A stretch of 47,267 nucleotides of DNA, from the NCBI GenBank assembly GCA_001941045.1, contig MSHD01000013.1, positions 1 to 47,267 on the forward strand. Reading direction: 5' to 3'. The notes beneath the pieces were generated by a model. The model made no database searches, was not told the DNA's origin, and saw only the letters and a program-made list of their open reading frames with translations. Within the stretch, counting starts at the first letter, position 1; each line of letters opens with the position of its first letter. The stretch comes from Lachnospiraceae bacterium Zagget2 (GTDB taxonomy: Bacteria; Bacillota; Clostridia; Lachnospirales; Lachnospiraceae). Positions 8,710 through 16,525 of this stretch are shown one piece after another. A program made the position numbers and the translations under genes.

Positions 8710-8797
8710 CAGCTATAGTATACACGAAGAAACGGGAAGTGTCATCGGGGTTTACAAATTGTTCATATTATTTGTGAAAGCTGCACAAAGAGATTCA
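8710..8797. repeat. 88-bp direct repeat, left copy
   Basis: Matches 9589-9676 without gaps at 82 of 88 positions by eye. The two copies bracket the toxin-antitoxin genes. Weaker similarity continues about 10 bases to the right, into what in the other copy is the end of the XRE gene. Confidence 0.92.
8713..8741 (-). promoter_or_regulatory. sigma-A type promoter for the nuclease gene
   Basis: On the minus strand ATGACA is followed by 17 bases and TATACT. It lies within the left copy of the 88-bp repeat and points to the nuclease gene at 8607. The right repeat copy has the same site in weaker form (GTGACA, TATACC). Confidence 0.6.
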
Positions 8798-8815
8798 GCG
8801 ATAGGAATGCCGGTA

Positions 8816-9034
8816 TCAGATTTTACTGTTGAAATACTCCTGTGTTACCTTTAACTGCTTTTTCAGAATTTCCCGCCACATATGCGGATGTATTTCTCCG
8901 GAACCTTTCGAAACTTTCGTCAGACGGATGCTTCCGTCTTCATCTGTTTTCCTGAAAAAGTAGTGATCTGTATTTTTATAGAGTTCCCAGCCGTCGTGCT
9001 CACAGAATCTCTTTAGTTCTTTCCATTTTGGCAT
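8816..9034 (-). CDS. HicA-like toxin (putative mRNA interferase)
   Basis: 72 aa. The pattern is KWKELKRFCEHDGWELYK-x-TDHYFFRK with a central His24, then a short C-terminal helix with IHPHMWREILKKQ. This fits the small HicA double-stranded-RNA-binding-like toxin fold, in which the His is catalytic and mRNA is cleaved. The start lies 22 bases inside the upstream antitoxin-like gene, so the two are translationally coupled. Unlike classic hicAB, the partner resembles the PHD_like family rather than HicB, and it comes first. Assignment is from motif and context; a HicA-fold without RNase activity is possible. Confidence 0.72.
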   Translation of the reverse strand: MPKWKELKRFCEHDGWELYKNTDHYFFRKTDEDGSIRLTKVSKGSGEIHPHMWREILKKQLKVTQEYFNSKI

Positions 9035-9438
9035 ATGATGCAGTCTCCAATCTGCTGCGGATCATCCATGATCAGAGCCTTGAACACATAGGGAATATGG
9101 CCTTTGCGATTTGGAGAATGGCTGTAGCGTTCATATTCTCTGTAGTAATCCGTTGCGTATTCCAGAATGGATTTTCCAAGAGCCAGGCGGGTAACAGCCT
9201 CCTCTTTTCCATTTTCCACCAGATCGATCTCGTTCAGAGACAGGGTAATGGAGCCATCGTCTTCTACATATTTCTCAGCGGTAAAATGATAGCCATCTAA
9301 AATATCTGCCATGGTGTCGAGACTGGAAAACCACATTTTGTCCCGTGTGCGCTTGATAAATTTCGGCTTTTCATGGATCACACTGTCACAGACAGCGCTC
9401 CACTGTTTTCTTACTTCTGTGGCCTGCTCCATCAACAT
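9013..9438 (-). CDS. PHD_like family antitoxin
   Basis: 141 aa from the preferred ATG at 9438. It resembles a clostridial family described as antitoxin of RelE/RelB-type systems (PHD_like). Diagnostic stretches are KPKFIKRTRDKMWFSSLDTM, EDDGSITLSLNEIDLVENG, ILEYATDYYREYERY and NRKGHIPYVFKALIM. A longer frame begins at 9507, but bases 9469-9497 hold a near-perfect promoter inside it, so that start cannot be used by this transcript. AGGAG lies 9 bases before 9438. The gene overlaps the toxin by 22 bases. An inverted repeat over the promoter suggests autoregulation. The cognate role is inferred from gene pairing. Confidence 0.75.
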   Translation of the reverse strand: MLMEQATEVRKQWSAVCDSVIHEKPKFIKRTRDKMWFSSLDTMADILDGYHFTAEKYVEDDGSITLSLNEIDLVENGKEEAVTRLALGKSILEYATDYYREYERYSHSPNRKGHIPYVFKALIMDDPQQIGDCIICQNGKN

Positions 9439-9468
9439 ATGAATCATCTCCTGCTTCCATTTTTCTAT

Positions 9469-9497
9469 ATTATAATATTTAACGTACGCAATGTCAA
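9469..9497 (-). promoter_or_regulatory. promoter of the toxin-antitoxin operon
   Basis: Minus strand: TTGACA (9492-9497), 17-base spacer, TATAAT (9469-9474). Both boxes are perfect. Transcription would start near 9460, which makes the upstream in-frame ATG at 9507 untranslated. Confidence 0.88.
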
Positions 9498-9517
9498 TAA
9501 TGAACATAATGTACGTT
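9481..9517. promoter_or_regulatory. inverted repeat, probable autoregulatory operator
   Basis: Arms 9481-9493 and 9505-9517 share AACGTAC...ATG in opposite orientation (10 of 13 positions) with an 11-base centre. The -35 box lies within the repeat, as expected for an antitoxin-bound operator. Confidence 0.6.
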
Positions 9518-9588
9518 TTTTCTATTATATGTTGAAAATATGGTTTTATACTCTGGAAGTATTTGCAGGAGTTTGCTGATGGAGCAAT

Positions 9589-9676
9589 CAGCTAAGGTAT
9601 ACACGAAGAAACGGGAAGTGTCACCGGAATTTACAAATTGTTCATATTATTTGTGAGAGCTGCACAAAGAGATTCA
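9589..9676. repeat. 88-bp direct repeat, right copy
   Basis: Second copy of the 8710-8797 repeat, ending exactly on the stop codon of the XRE gene (minus strand). The stop codon and the region downstream of the regulator are therefore part of the repeated unit. Confidence 0.92.
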
Positions 9677-9934
9677 ATGATCGGAAGAGCCATCATCCTT
9701 CAGAAGCGTCTCCACCGGTACCTGGAAAATCTCAGAGAAATACAGAAGTTCATAGTCTGGAACGACGCGTTCCCCGGTTTCGATGCGGCTGATGGCCTTC
9801 TGGTTCAGATTGAGGCCGGCGAGCTGGGCGTGAGCTGCCAGCTGCTCCTGTGACCAGCCGGCTTTCTCCCGCAATTTTCTGATTTGAGTGCCGGAGGCGT
9901 TACATGTTCCATTTGCGTAACGATAAATCTTCAT
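9674..9934 (-). CDS. XRE-family helix-turn-helix regulator
   Basis: 86 aa, essentially one HTH_3 domain: IRKLREKAGWSQEQLAAHAQ, then the recognition helix region LNLNQKAISRIETGERVVPDYELLYFSEIFQVPVETLL. Such small regulators bind operators as dimers and often control adjacent mobile or toxin-antitoxin genes. An AGAGG ribosome site precedes the ATG. It faces away from the MBOAT gene, with 106 bases between the starts. Its 3' end merges into the 88-bp repeat that also precedes the nuclease gene, so it may once have been directly upstream of that nuclease. The regulatory target is unknown. Confidence 0.85.
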   Translation of the reverse strand: MKIYRYANGTCNASGTQIRKLREKAGWSQEQLAAHAQLAGLNLNQKAISRIETGERVVPDYELLYFSEIFQVPVETLLKDDGSSDH

Positions 9935-9972
9935 GTCAGCCTCTTTCTATGCCAAAGATGGATAACTTTTTG

Positions 9973-10002
9973 TTGACATTAGCACAATTGCATGACTATA
10001 AT
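9973..10002 (+). promoter_or_regulatory. promoter for the MBOAT-AlgX operon
   Basis: TTGACA (9973-9978), 18-base spacer, TATAAT (9997-10002), 38 bases before the MBOAT start codon. Confidence 0.85.
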
Positions 10003-10040
10003 TATCCCAATAATGACTAAAGAGAAAGTGTTCAGGGAAA

Positions 10041-11468
10041 ATGTTATTTACAAGTCTGGAGTTTGTGTTTCTGTTTCTGCCGGTCGTGCTGGGCATCAAT
10101 TTTATTCTTCCCCGGAAAATGAGAAATTACTGGCTGATGCTGGCCAGTCTGTTTTTTTATGGCTGGGGAGAGCCGGAGTTCCTACTGATCATGATAGGCT
10201 CGATTCTGTTCAATTATTTCTCCGCCTGGAAAATGAGTGAACTCAGGGAAGAGGGAAAAGAAACTTACTGTAAGTTCACTCTGATTTTTACAATAGTGAT
10301 GAATCTTCTCCTGTTATTTCGCTATAAATACATGAATTTCGTCACAGCGACTCTGCTGAACAGTCTGCCTTTTACAGCAGGATGGGTGACGCAGACGGAG
10401 ATTGAGCTCCCCATCGGCATATCCTTTTTTACTTTCCAGGCGATCAGTTATGTAGTGGATGTGTACCGGGGAACAAAAGTTCAGAAAAATCCGGGCTATG
10501 TTGCATTGTATATCTCGTTGTTTCCGCAGCTGATCGCGGGGCCGATCGTGCGTTACAATACGGTGGCGAATGAAATTGAACATCGGGAAATCACGGGAAC
10601 CATGTTTTCGGAAGGCGTTTTACGTTTCTTACGTGGTTTCAACAAAAAGGTGCTGCTGGCCAATCTGCTGGCTGTTGTGGCGGATGCTTCATGGGATAAT
10701 GGAGGTCGTTCGGTAGCGATGGCCTGGTTGGGGGCGCTTTGCTACATGTTACAGATTTTCTTTGATTTCTCGGGATACTCGGATATGGCAATCGGCTTGG
10801 GGAAAATGCTGGGATTCCATTTCCCGGAAAACTTTAATTATCCCTATATTTCAAAAACAATCTCTGAATTCTGGCGCAGATGGCATATTTCCTTAAGCTC
10901 CTGGTTCCGTGATTACGTGTATATTCCGCTTGGCGGTTCCCGCGTGCGGACGAAGGGCAGACTGATTTTTAACCTGTGTACGGTCTGGCTTCTGACAGGA
11001 ATCTGGCACGGGGCGAACTGGAGTTTTCTGGCCTGGGGAGCACTTTATGCCTTCTTTATCTGCGCGGAAAAGATTTTCGGAATGGAAAAGCTGGTAAAAG
11101 AGCACCGCATTCTGGGCTGGTGTTATCAAGGCGTTACGTTATTGATCATATTGCTTTTATGGGTGCTGTTTCGCTCCGAAGATATCCGCATTGCCTGGTA
11201 TTATCTGCACTGTATGCTTGGATTGAATGGAAATGCGCTTGGCGATGCGTCCGTTCTGTTTTATGTGAGAGAGTACCGCGTGCCGCTTGCAGTGGGGATT
11301 TTGTGCTGTACGCCGCTGTTTCAAAAGCTGCAGGAGAGCTGGGAAGCGAAAGGAAAAGGAGAACTGTGTAATGCTTTGACGGCAGTATGTCAGATGGTAT
11401 TATTTGTATTCAGTCTTTCGTATCTGGTGATTGATGCGCATAATCCCTTTATTTATTTTAATTTCTGA
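10041..11468 (+). CDS. MBOAT family O-acyltransferase (AlgI/DltB-like)
   Basis: 475-aa polytopic membrane protein starting MLFTSLEFVFLFLPVVLG, as usual for AlgI-type MBOATs. The family pattern is present: ISFFTFQAISYVVDVYRG, FWRRWHISLSSWFRDYVYIPLGG and LLTGIWHGANWSF with the catalytic-type His323. These proteins move an acyl group, usually acetyl, across the membrane to a partner enzyme that modifies polysaccharide or teichoic acid. The next gene encodes just such a partner. CAGGG precedes the ATG and a strong promoter lies upstream. The polymer that is modified is not shown by this window. Confidence 0.93.
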   Translation: MLFTSLEFVFLFLPVVLGINFILPRKMRNYWLMLASLFFYGWGEPEFLLIMIGSILFNYFSAWKMSELREEGKETYCKFTLIFTIVMNLLLLFRYKYMNFVTATLLNSLPFTAGWVTQTEIELPIGISFFTFQAISYVVDVYRGTKVQKNPGYVALYISLFPQLIAGPIVRYNTVANEIEHREITGTMFSEGVLRFLRGFNKKVLLANLLAVVADASWDNGGRSVAMAWLGALCYMLQIFFDFSGYSDMAIGLGKMLGFHFPENFNYPYISKTISEFWRRWHISLSSWFRDYVYIPLGGSRVRTKGRLIFNLCTVWLLTGIWHGANWSFLAWGALYAFFICAEKIFGMEKLVKEHRILGWCYQGVTLLIILLLWVLFRSEDIRIAWYYLHCMLGLNGNALGDASVLFYVREYRVPLAVGILCCTPLFQKLQESWEAKGKGELCNALTAVCQMVLFVFSLSYLVIDAHNPFIYFNF

Positions 11469-11493
11469 TCGTCAGAGAATGAGGTGAAATGGA

Positions 11494-13098
11494 ATGAAAC
11501 GGATTCGGAAACATGCAGGATGGACGTTGCGGGTATTGGCTGTGGTGTTCAGCGCTTTTATTTTCATGGCCGCGTGGGAGAATCATGCGATTACGACGGA
11601 GCAGTGGAGAAACTGGAGAGCAGGAAAAATTACGTTCGCAGAATTTGTAGACAATGTATCTTCCGGTCTTCTGTCCGACCTGTCGGGCAAGAATACTTAC
11701 ATTAATCTGAACGGTCTCTATGCCCGTCTCACCGGTCAGATTACCTGCAATGATGTGGTGCGGCTGAACGACGGCATGCTTACCATCATGGACACGACGG
11801 TCGAGCGGCTCGGTATGGAGCCGCGTGCAGAGAGTATCAGTGAGCTGGACAGCTATCTGGAAGAAAAAGGAATCGAGTTCCTGTATGTGCAGGCGCCGGA
11901 CAAGGTGGATCAGGAAAAAGAGTTATTGCCAGATGGTATCAAAAACTATACGAATGAAAACGCAGATGAACTGCTTTCCTATCTTGAAGATGTAGGGGTG
12001 GCTACGCTGGATCTGCGTCCTTACACCAGTGCCACGGCGGAACTTTCGGAGACCTACTTTTATAATACGGATCACCACTGGAACGCACTGGGCGGTTTTG
12101 TGGGTTTTCAGAAAATCACGGAGTATATACAGGAAAAGTTTCCGGAGACGGAGATAAATGAGGAGATTCTCTCACTGGATCAGTGGGAGATTCATATCAA
12201 GGAGGACTGGTTTCTCGGAAGCCGTGGCAAGCGGGTTGGTATTTATTTTGGCGGTGTGGATGACCTGATGTGGATCACGCCGAAGTTCGAAACAGAAATA
12301 TCCTGCTCGATTCCCTACAGCAATCAGTTTTACAAGGGGACGTTTGAAGAAGCCAATATCCGGGAAGAGTACTACGAGTCGGATGATCCGGATTATTTTA
12401 ATAAGGGTGCATATGGTGTCTATATCGGAGGCGACTATGCTCTTGTCCAGCATCGGAATGCGGAGGCGGCTTCCGATCTGAAGTTGCTTATCATTAAGGA
12501 TAGTTTTACACGGCCGATGCAGGCTTTTCTATCCACGGAGTTCCAGGAGATAGATGTCATTGACCTTCGTTATTATATGGCAGGGACACTTGTAGACTAC
12601 ATTGAGGATTCACAGCCGGATATAGTGATCCAGATGTTGTACCCGGGAAGTTTTTCTAAAGATTTACAGTTTTCTTATGGTCTTGATGAAGTTGCCGAAG
12701 AAAGAACCGGGGAAATTCAGAAAGTCCTGGTTGAGGAGTCTGTAGTGATTGACCAGACGGATATGGAGGCAGACTATGGTGTGCTTTTTGAGGAGCTGGA
12801 GCCGGGAGCTGTCTATGAGCTGACTTTTGACTGCGCGGATGTTCTGCAAGGAGAAAGCGATTGCATCACGGTTGCATTGTATGACGAAGCTTCCGGAGCA
12901 GTGTCTCAGATTCGCCAGTTTGATATCGGATATTGTAACGAAAATGGCGGATACCACTGGCGCTTTATTGTACCGGAGGACAGTGAAGTTCTGTCGCTTG
13001 TGCTCTGGCCGGGCTTACGGCCGGAGGCGGACGGAGAAACAGATGAAGATGAAGTAAAAACACTGGAGTTGTACGGAATAGAGCTTATAAGGAGTTGA
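11494..13098 (+). CDS. AlgX/AlgJ-like (DHHW) SGNH-type acetyltransferase partner
   Basis: 534 aa, N-terminal membrane anchor (about 11-27). The extracellular domain carries NTDHHWN (Asp193, His194) and IKDSFTRP (Ser337), which together give the Ser-Asp-His triad of AlgJ/AlgX and DltD-like O-acetyltransferases. About 100 C-terminal residues after 415 look like a beta-rich, possibly carbohydrate-binding module, as in AlgX. It lies 25 bases after the MBOAT gene with a GAGGTG ribosome site, so the two form an operon. Probable role: take acetyl delivered by the MBOAT and place it on a surface glycan. The identity of the glycan is unknown. Confidence 0.87.
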   Translation: MKRIRKHAGWTLRVLAVVFSAFIFMAAWENHAITTEQWRNWRAGKITFAEFVDNVSSGLLSDLSGKNTYINLNGLYARLTGQITCNDVVRLNDGMLTIMDTTVERLGMEPRAESISELDSYLEEKGIEFLYVQAPDKVDQEKELLPDGIKNYTNENADELLSYLEDVGVATLDLRPYTSATAELSETYFYNTDHHWNALGGFVGFQKITEYIQEKFPETEINEEILSLDQWEIHIKEDWFLGSRGKRVGIYFGGVDDLMWITPKFETEISCSIPYSNQFYKGTFEEANIREEYYESDDPDYFNKGAYGVYIGGDYALVQHRNAEAASDLKLLIIKDSFTRPMQAFLSTEFQEIDVIDLRYYMAGTLVDYIEDSQPDIVIQMLYPGSFSKDLQFSYGLDEVAEERTGEIQKVLVEESVVIDQTDMEADYGVLFEELEPGAVYELTFDCADVLQGESDCITVALYDEASGAVSQIRQFDIGYCNENGGYHWRFIVPEDSEVLSLVLWPGLRPEADGETDEDEVKTLELYGIELIRS

Positions 13099-13115
13099 AC
13101 GGAGCCTTCATTTTC

Positions 13116-13143
13116 TTGACATTCCTTTTCGATCTGCTAAAAT
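13116..13143 (+). promoter_or_regulatory. promoter for MATE gene
   Basis: TTGACA (13116-13121), 16-base spacer, TAAAAT (13138-13143), 32 bases before the start codon. Confidence 0.8.
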
Positions 13144-13175
13144 AGTAGCACTAAATAAAGAAGGCGAATGTACAG

Positions 13176-14579
13176 ATGAACGAGGCAGAAGAGAAAAAGG
13201 GAATATTCGAGTCCATGCCGGTGCCGCAGGCACTGCGGCTGATGGCGGTGCCGATGGTGATCAGCCAGCTGATTGTGCTGATTTACAATATGGCGGACAC
13301 TTTCTATGTGGGGAGAACAAACGATCCCTACATGGTGGCGGGCATCTCGATGATGCTTCCGGTCTTCAATATCACGATCTCCCTGGCGGGAATCTCGGGC
13401 GTCGGTGGAGGAACGCTGATTTCCCGGCTGCTTGGGAAAGGGCAGGAGCAGGAGGCGCGGAAGGTCAGCGCATTCAGCGTTTATCTTGCGATCGCGCTGG
13501 CGGCAGTTTTTTCCGTCAGCATGCTGCTGTTCATGAACCCGCTGCTTTCGCTGGTAGGAGCGGGAGAAAATACGATCGTCTATGCGAGACATTATACCTT
13601 CTGTGTGCTCGTGATCGGCGGTATTCCGACGGTTCTCTCGAATGTTCTCTCCAATCTGATTCGCTGTGTGGGTTATTCGAAAAAAGCCAGCTTCGGCATC
13701 GCAATGGGCGGCATCCTGAACATTGTGCTGGATCCGCTGTTCATGTTTGTGATTCTGCCGGACGGCTATCAGGTGCTCGGCGTCGGCATCGCGACCTGTA
13801 TTTCCAACTGTGTGGCCTGTGCTTATTTTCTGCATTTTCTCCATCACAGCAGGGAGCAGCATGTCATCACCCTGAATCCCCGGGAAGGCATGCCGGAAAG
13901 AGAAAGCATCCGTTCCATTCTGGAAGTCGGTATCCCGTCCTCGGTTACAGTTCTGCTGTTTGATCTTGACTATGTGATACTTGACCGGCTGATGGTTACC
14001 TATGGAGATATTCCGCTGGCGGCGGTCGGCATTGTTCTGAAGGTGGAGCGCTTCCCGCTGAATGTCGGGATCGGTATCTGTCAGGGTATGGTGCCCCTGG
14101 TCGCGTACAATTTCTCTTCGGGGAATCATGAGCGGATGGATTCCTTTATCCATTGTGCGCGGAAAACCGGACTCATCGTCGGGCTTGCGAGTATCTGCGT
14201 CTATGAGCTGTTTGCGATGCAGCTGATGAGGTTCTTTATCGCGGACGCGCAGACGGTACAGCTTGGAACAAACTTTATCCGCGCGCGTATTCTGGCCACG
14301 CCGATGATGTTTCTCTGCTTTTCCATGGTTCATGTCTTCAATGCCTTCGGCGATGGAAGGCGGGCGCTGTTCCTGGGCGTTACGAGGTGGGTGGTCATCA
14401 ATATTCCAATGCTGTTTGTGATGAACGCTCTTTTCGGTATCTATGGGCTTGTCTGGTCACAGCTTATCTCAGACAGTATTATGGCAGCTGTCTCCTTTGG
14501 CGTTTTCCATCGATACCGGATATTGCAGGGAACACAGGCGGCTTCCGCCGGCGGCGGGAAATCCTTGCGGGATACTTGA
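13176..14579 (+). CDS. MATE family multidrug/solute exporter
   Basis: 467 aa, about 12 membrane segments, with the MATE opening PMVISQLIVLIYNMADTFYVG and a second half-repeat starting near residue 245 (VGIPSSVTVLLFDLDYVIL). MATE carriers export organic cations, flavin-type compounds or drugs, driven by Na+ or H+ gradients. It has its own promoter and is not obviously part of a pathway here. AAGGCG lies upstream of the ATG. Substrate unknown; Clostridia carry many paralogues. Confidence 0.92.
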   Translation: MNEAEEKKGIFESMPVPQALRLMAVPMVISQLIVLIYNMADTFYVGRTNDPYMVAGISMMLPVFNITISLAGISGVGGGTLISRLLGKGQEQEARKVSAFSVYLAIALAAVFSVSMLLFMNPLLSLVGAGENTIVYARHYTFCVLVIGGIPTVLSNVLSNLIRCVGYSKKASFGIAMGGILNIVLDPLFMFVILPDGYQVLGVGIATCISNCVACAYFLHFLHHSREQHVITLNPREGMPERESIRSILEVGIPSSVTVLLFDLDYVILDRLMVTYGDIPLAAVGIVLKVERFPLNVGIGICQGMVPLVAYNFSSGNHERMDSFIHCARKTGLIVGLASICVYELFAMQLMRFFIADAQTVQLGTNFIRARILATPMMFLCFSMVHVFNAFGDGRRALFLGVTRWVVINIPMLFVMNALFGIYGLVWSQLISDSIMAAVSFGVFHRYRILQGTQAASAGGGKSLRDT

Positions 14580-14604
14580 CGCTGTTCTCAAAATAAATTA
14601 TAAT
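14576..14604 (+). promoter_or_regulatory. promoter for yicC-gmk-rpoZ
   Basis: TTGACG (14576-14581), 17-base spacer, TATAAT (14599-14604). The -35 box overlaps the stop codon of the MATE gene. Confidence 0.85.
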
Positions 14605-14658
14605 ATTTTTTATTATGGCATGAGGTAAGTTTTGTGCCTTATTTGGGGAAGATATAGA

Positions 14659-15537
14659 ATGATAAAGAGTATGACAGGCTTTGGCCGCTGTGAAATATCA
14701 GAGGGCGAGCGGAAGATCACAGTGGAGATGAAGTCCGTAAACCATCGTTATCTGGATGTGGCGATCAAGATGCCGAAAAAGCTGAATTTCTTTGAATCGG
14801 CGATTCGCATGATCCTGAAGGAGTACATTTCCAGAGGAAAGGTGGATGTTTTTGTTTCCTATGAAGACATGGGAAAGAAGGACTCTGCCTTGTCCTACAA
14901 TGCGTCAATTGCCGCGCAGTATATGCAGTATTTCGGACAGATGGGGCAGGAGTTCGGACTGGAAAATGATATCCGTGTTTCCGACCTGGCCCGTTTTCCG
15001 GAGGTGCTGACGATTGGCGAGCAGCAGGAGGACGAAGAGGAGATCTGGCATCTGCTGGAGCAGGCATTGCGCGGTGCCTGTGAGCGTTTCGTGGAGACAC
15101 GCGAGCGGGAGGGCGATGCGCTGCGGGCAGATCTGATCGGCAAGCTGGATGAGATGCTTGTTCTCGTGGCGCAGATTGAGGAGCGATCGCCGGATATCGT
15201 GCGGGAGTACCGGCAGAAGCTTACAGATAAGGTGGAGGAGCTTCTGGGTGACACGCAGATAGAGGAGAGCCGGATTCTTACGGAGGTAACGCTTTTTGCT
15301 GACAAGATCTGTGTCGATGAGGAGATTGTGCGGCTGAGAAGTCACATTGAGTCCATGAAGGCTGCACTGGAGGCCGGCGGAGAGATCGGCCGCAGGCTGG
15401 ATTTCATCGCGCAGGAGATGAACCGCGAGGCGAATACGACGCTGTCGAAGGCAAATGATCTGAAGCTTTCCGACTGTGCAATAGATCTGAAGACCGGGAT
15501 CGAAAAAGTGAGAGAACAGATACAGAACATCGAGTAG
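14659..15537 (+). CDS. yicC: YicC/YloC family endoribonuclease
   Basis: 292 aa from the ATG at 14659, giving the standard family start MIKSMTGFGR. An in-frame ATG at 14632 would add nine unrelated residues and lacks a good ribosome site, while GGGGAAG precedes 14659. YicC proteins are RNA endonucleases involved in small RNA and mRNA turnover. Typical stretches are VEMKSVNHRYLDV near the N-terminus and IAQEMNREANTTLSKAND near the C-terminus. The operon yicC-gmk-rpoZ is the usual order in Bacillota. A promoter lies directly upstream. Confidence 0.94.
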   Translation: MIKSMTGFGRCEISEGERKITVEMKSVNHRYLDVAIKMPKKLNFFESAIRMILKEYISRGKVDVFVSYEDMGKKDSALSYNASIAAQYMQYFGQMGQEFGLENDIRVSDLARFPEVLTIGEQQEDEEEIWHLLEQALRGACERFVETREREGDALRADLIGKLDEMLVLVAQIEERSPDIVREYRQKLTDKVEELLGDTQIEESRILTEVTLFADKICVDEEIVRLRSHIESMKAALEAGGEIGRRLDFIAQEMNREANTTLSKANDLKLSDCAIDLKTGIEKVREQIQNIE

Positions 15538-15566
15538 ATACGGCACACAGGAAGGGCAGACAGAGT

Positions 15567-16199
15567 ATGGACAGAGAAGGGATTTTGATTATTGTTTCCG
15601 GTTTCTCAGGGGCAGGCAAGGGGACGATCATGAAGGAACTGACTGCCCGCTGCGAGCAGTATGCGCTGTCTGTGTCGGCGACGACCCGTCAGCCGCGCCC
15701 CGGCGAGGTGGAAGGCAGGGAGTATTTCTTCCGGACGCGGGAGCAGTTTGAACAGATGATTGCGAATGACGAGCTCATAGAATACGCCTGTTATGTCAAT
15801 AATTACTATGGGACGCCGAGGACTTATGTGGAGGAGCAGCTTGCCAAGGGACGCGATGTGATTCTGGAGATTGAGATCCAGGGCGCGCGCAAGGTGAAAA
15901 AGCAATATCCCAATGCGGTGCTTCTCTTTGTCATGACAAAGGATATCCCGACTCTGATGGAGCGTCTGACCGGACGGGGGACAGAGTCGCCGGAGGTGAT
16001 TGCGGAACGGCTGCGCAGAGCTGCCGCGGAGGCGGAGGGGATCGAAGAGTACGATTATCTGATTGTGAATGATGATCTGAAGGTCTGCGTGGAGCAGGTG
16101 CACGCGATCATCGAGAGCGAGCACGAAAAGGTCGTTCACAACAGAGAAAAAATAGCCCGGATACGGGCAGAACTTGAGGAATTGGTGAAAGGAGAATAA
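15567..16199 (+). CDS. gmk: Guanylate kinase
   Basis: 210 aa. Converts GMP plus ATP to GDP plus ADP. The P-loop GFSGAGKGT is at residues 12-20, followed by SATTRQPRPGEVEGREYFF (GMP-binding lid) and ILEIEIQGARKVKKQYPNA, all diagnostic. It follows yicC by 29 bases and precedes rpoZ by 2 bases, so the three are co-transcribed. Length and motifs are ordinary. Confidence 0.97.
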   Translation: MDREGILIIVSGFSGAGKGTIMKELTARCEQYALSVSATTRQPRPGEVEGREYFFRTREQFEQMIANDELIEYACYVNNYYGTPRTYVEEQLAKGRDVILEIEIQGARKVKKQYPNAVLLFVMTKDIPTLMERLTGRGTESPEVIAERLRRAAAEAEGIEEYDYLIVNDDLKVCVEQVHAIIESEHEKVVHNREKIARIRAELEELVKGE

Positions 16200-16201
16200 T
16201 T

Positions 16202-16507
16202 ATGTTACATCCGTCTTATTCAGACTTAATGAAAACGATCAACGGGGAGAGTGAGGGCGATACGCCGGTAGTGAACAGCCGTTATTCGATCGTCCTGGCT
16301 ACCGCAAAAAGGGCCAGGCAGCTCGTCGCGGGCGAGGAGGCCTTCGTGGACAGCCGCGGGAAAAAACCGCTCTCCGTTGCCGTCGAAGAGATGGAAAAGG
16401 GTTTTGTGACAATCGAACCGGAACGCGCTGAGAACAGTGAGGACGTGATACCGGAGATTGAAGATTCTGCCAACACTGCCGGAGAGGAGACAGAGGAATT
16501 ATCATAA
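16202..16507 (+). CDS. rpoZ: RNA polymerase omega subunit
   Basis: 101 aa. The conserved core SRYSIVLATAKRARQL (about 26-41) and KPLSVAVEEM (58-67) identify omega, which helps assemble RNA polymerase. The acidic C-terminal tail after residue 80 is extra to the fold and common in Clostridia. It begins 2 bases after gmk with AAAGGAG inside the gmk end, so translation is coupled. Confidence 0.95.
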   Translation: MLHPSYSDLMKTINGESEGDTPVVNSRYSIVLATAKRARQLVAGEEAFVDSRGKKPLSVAVEEMEKGFVTIEPERAENSEDVIPEIEDSANTAGEETEELS

Positions 16508-16525
16508 TACGATGGGAGACGTAGC

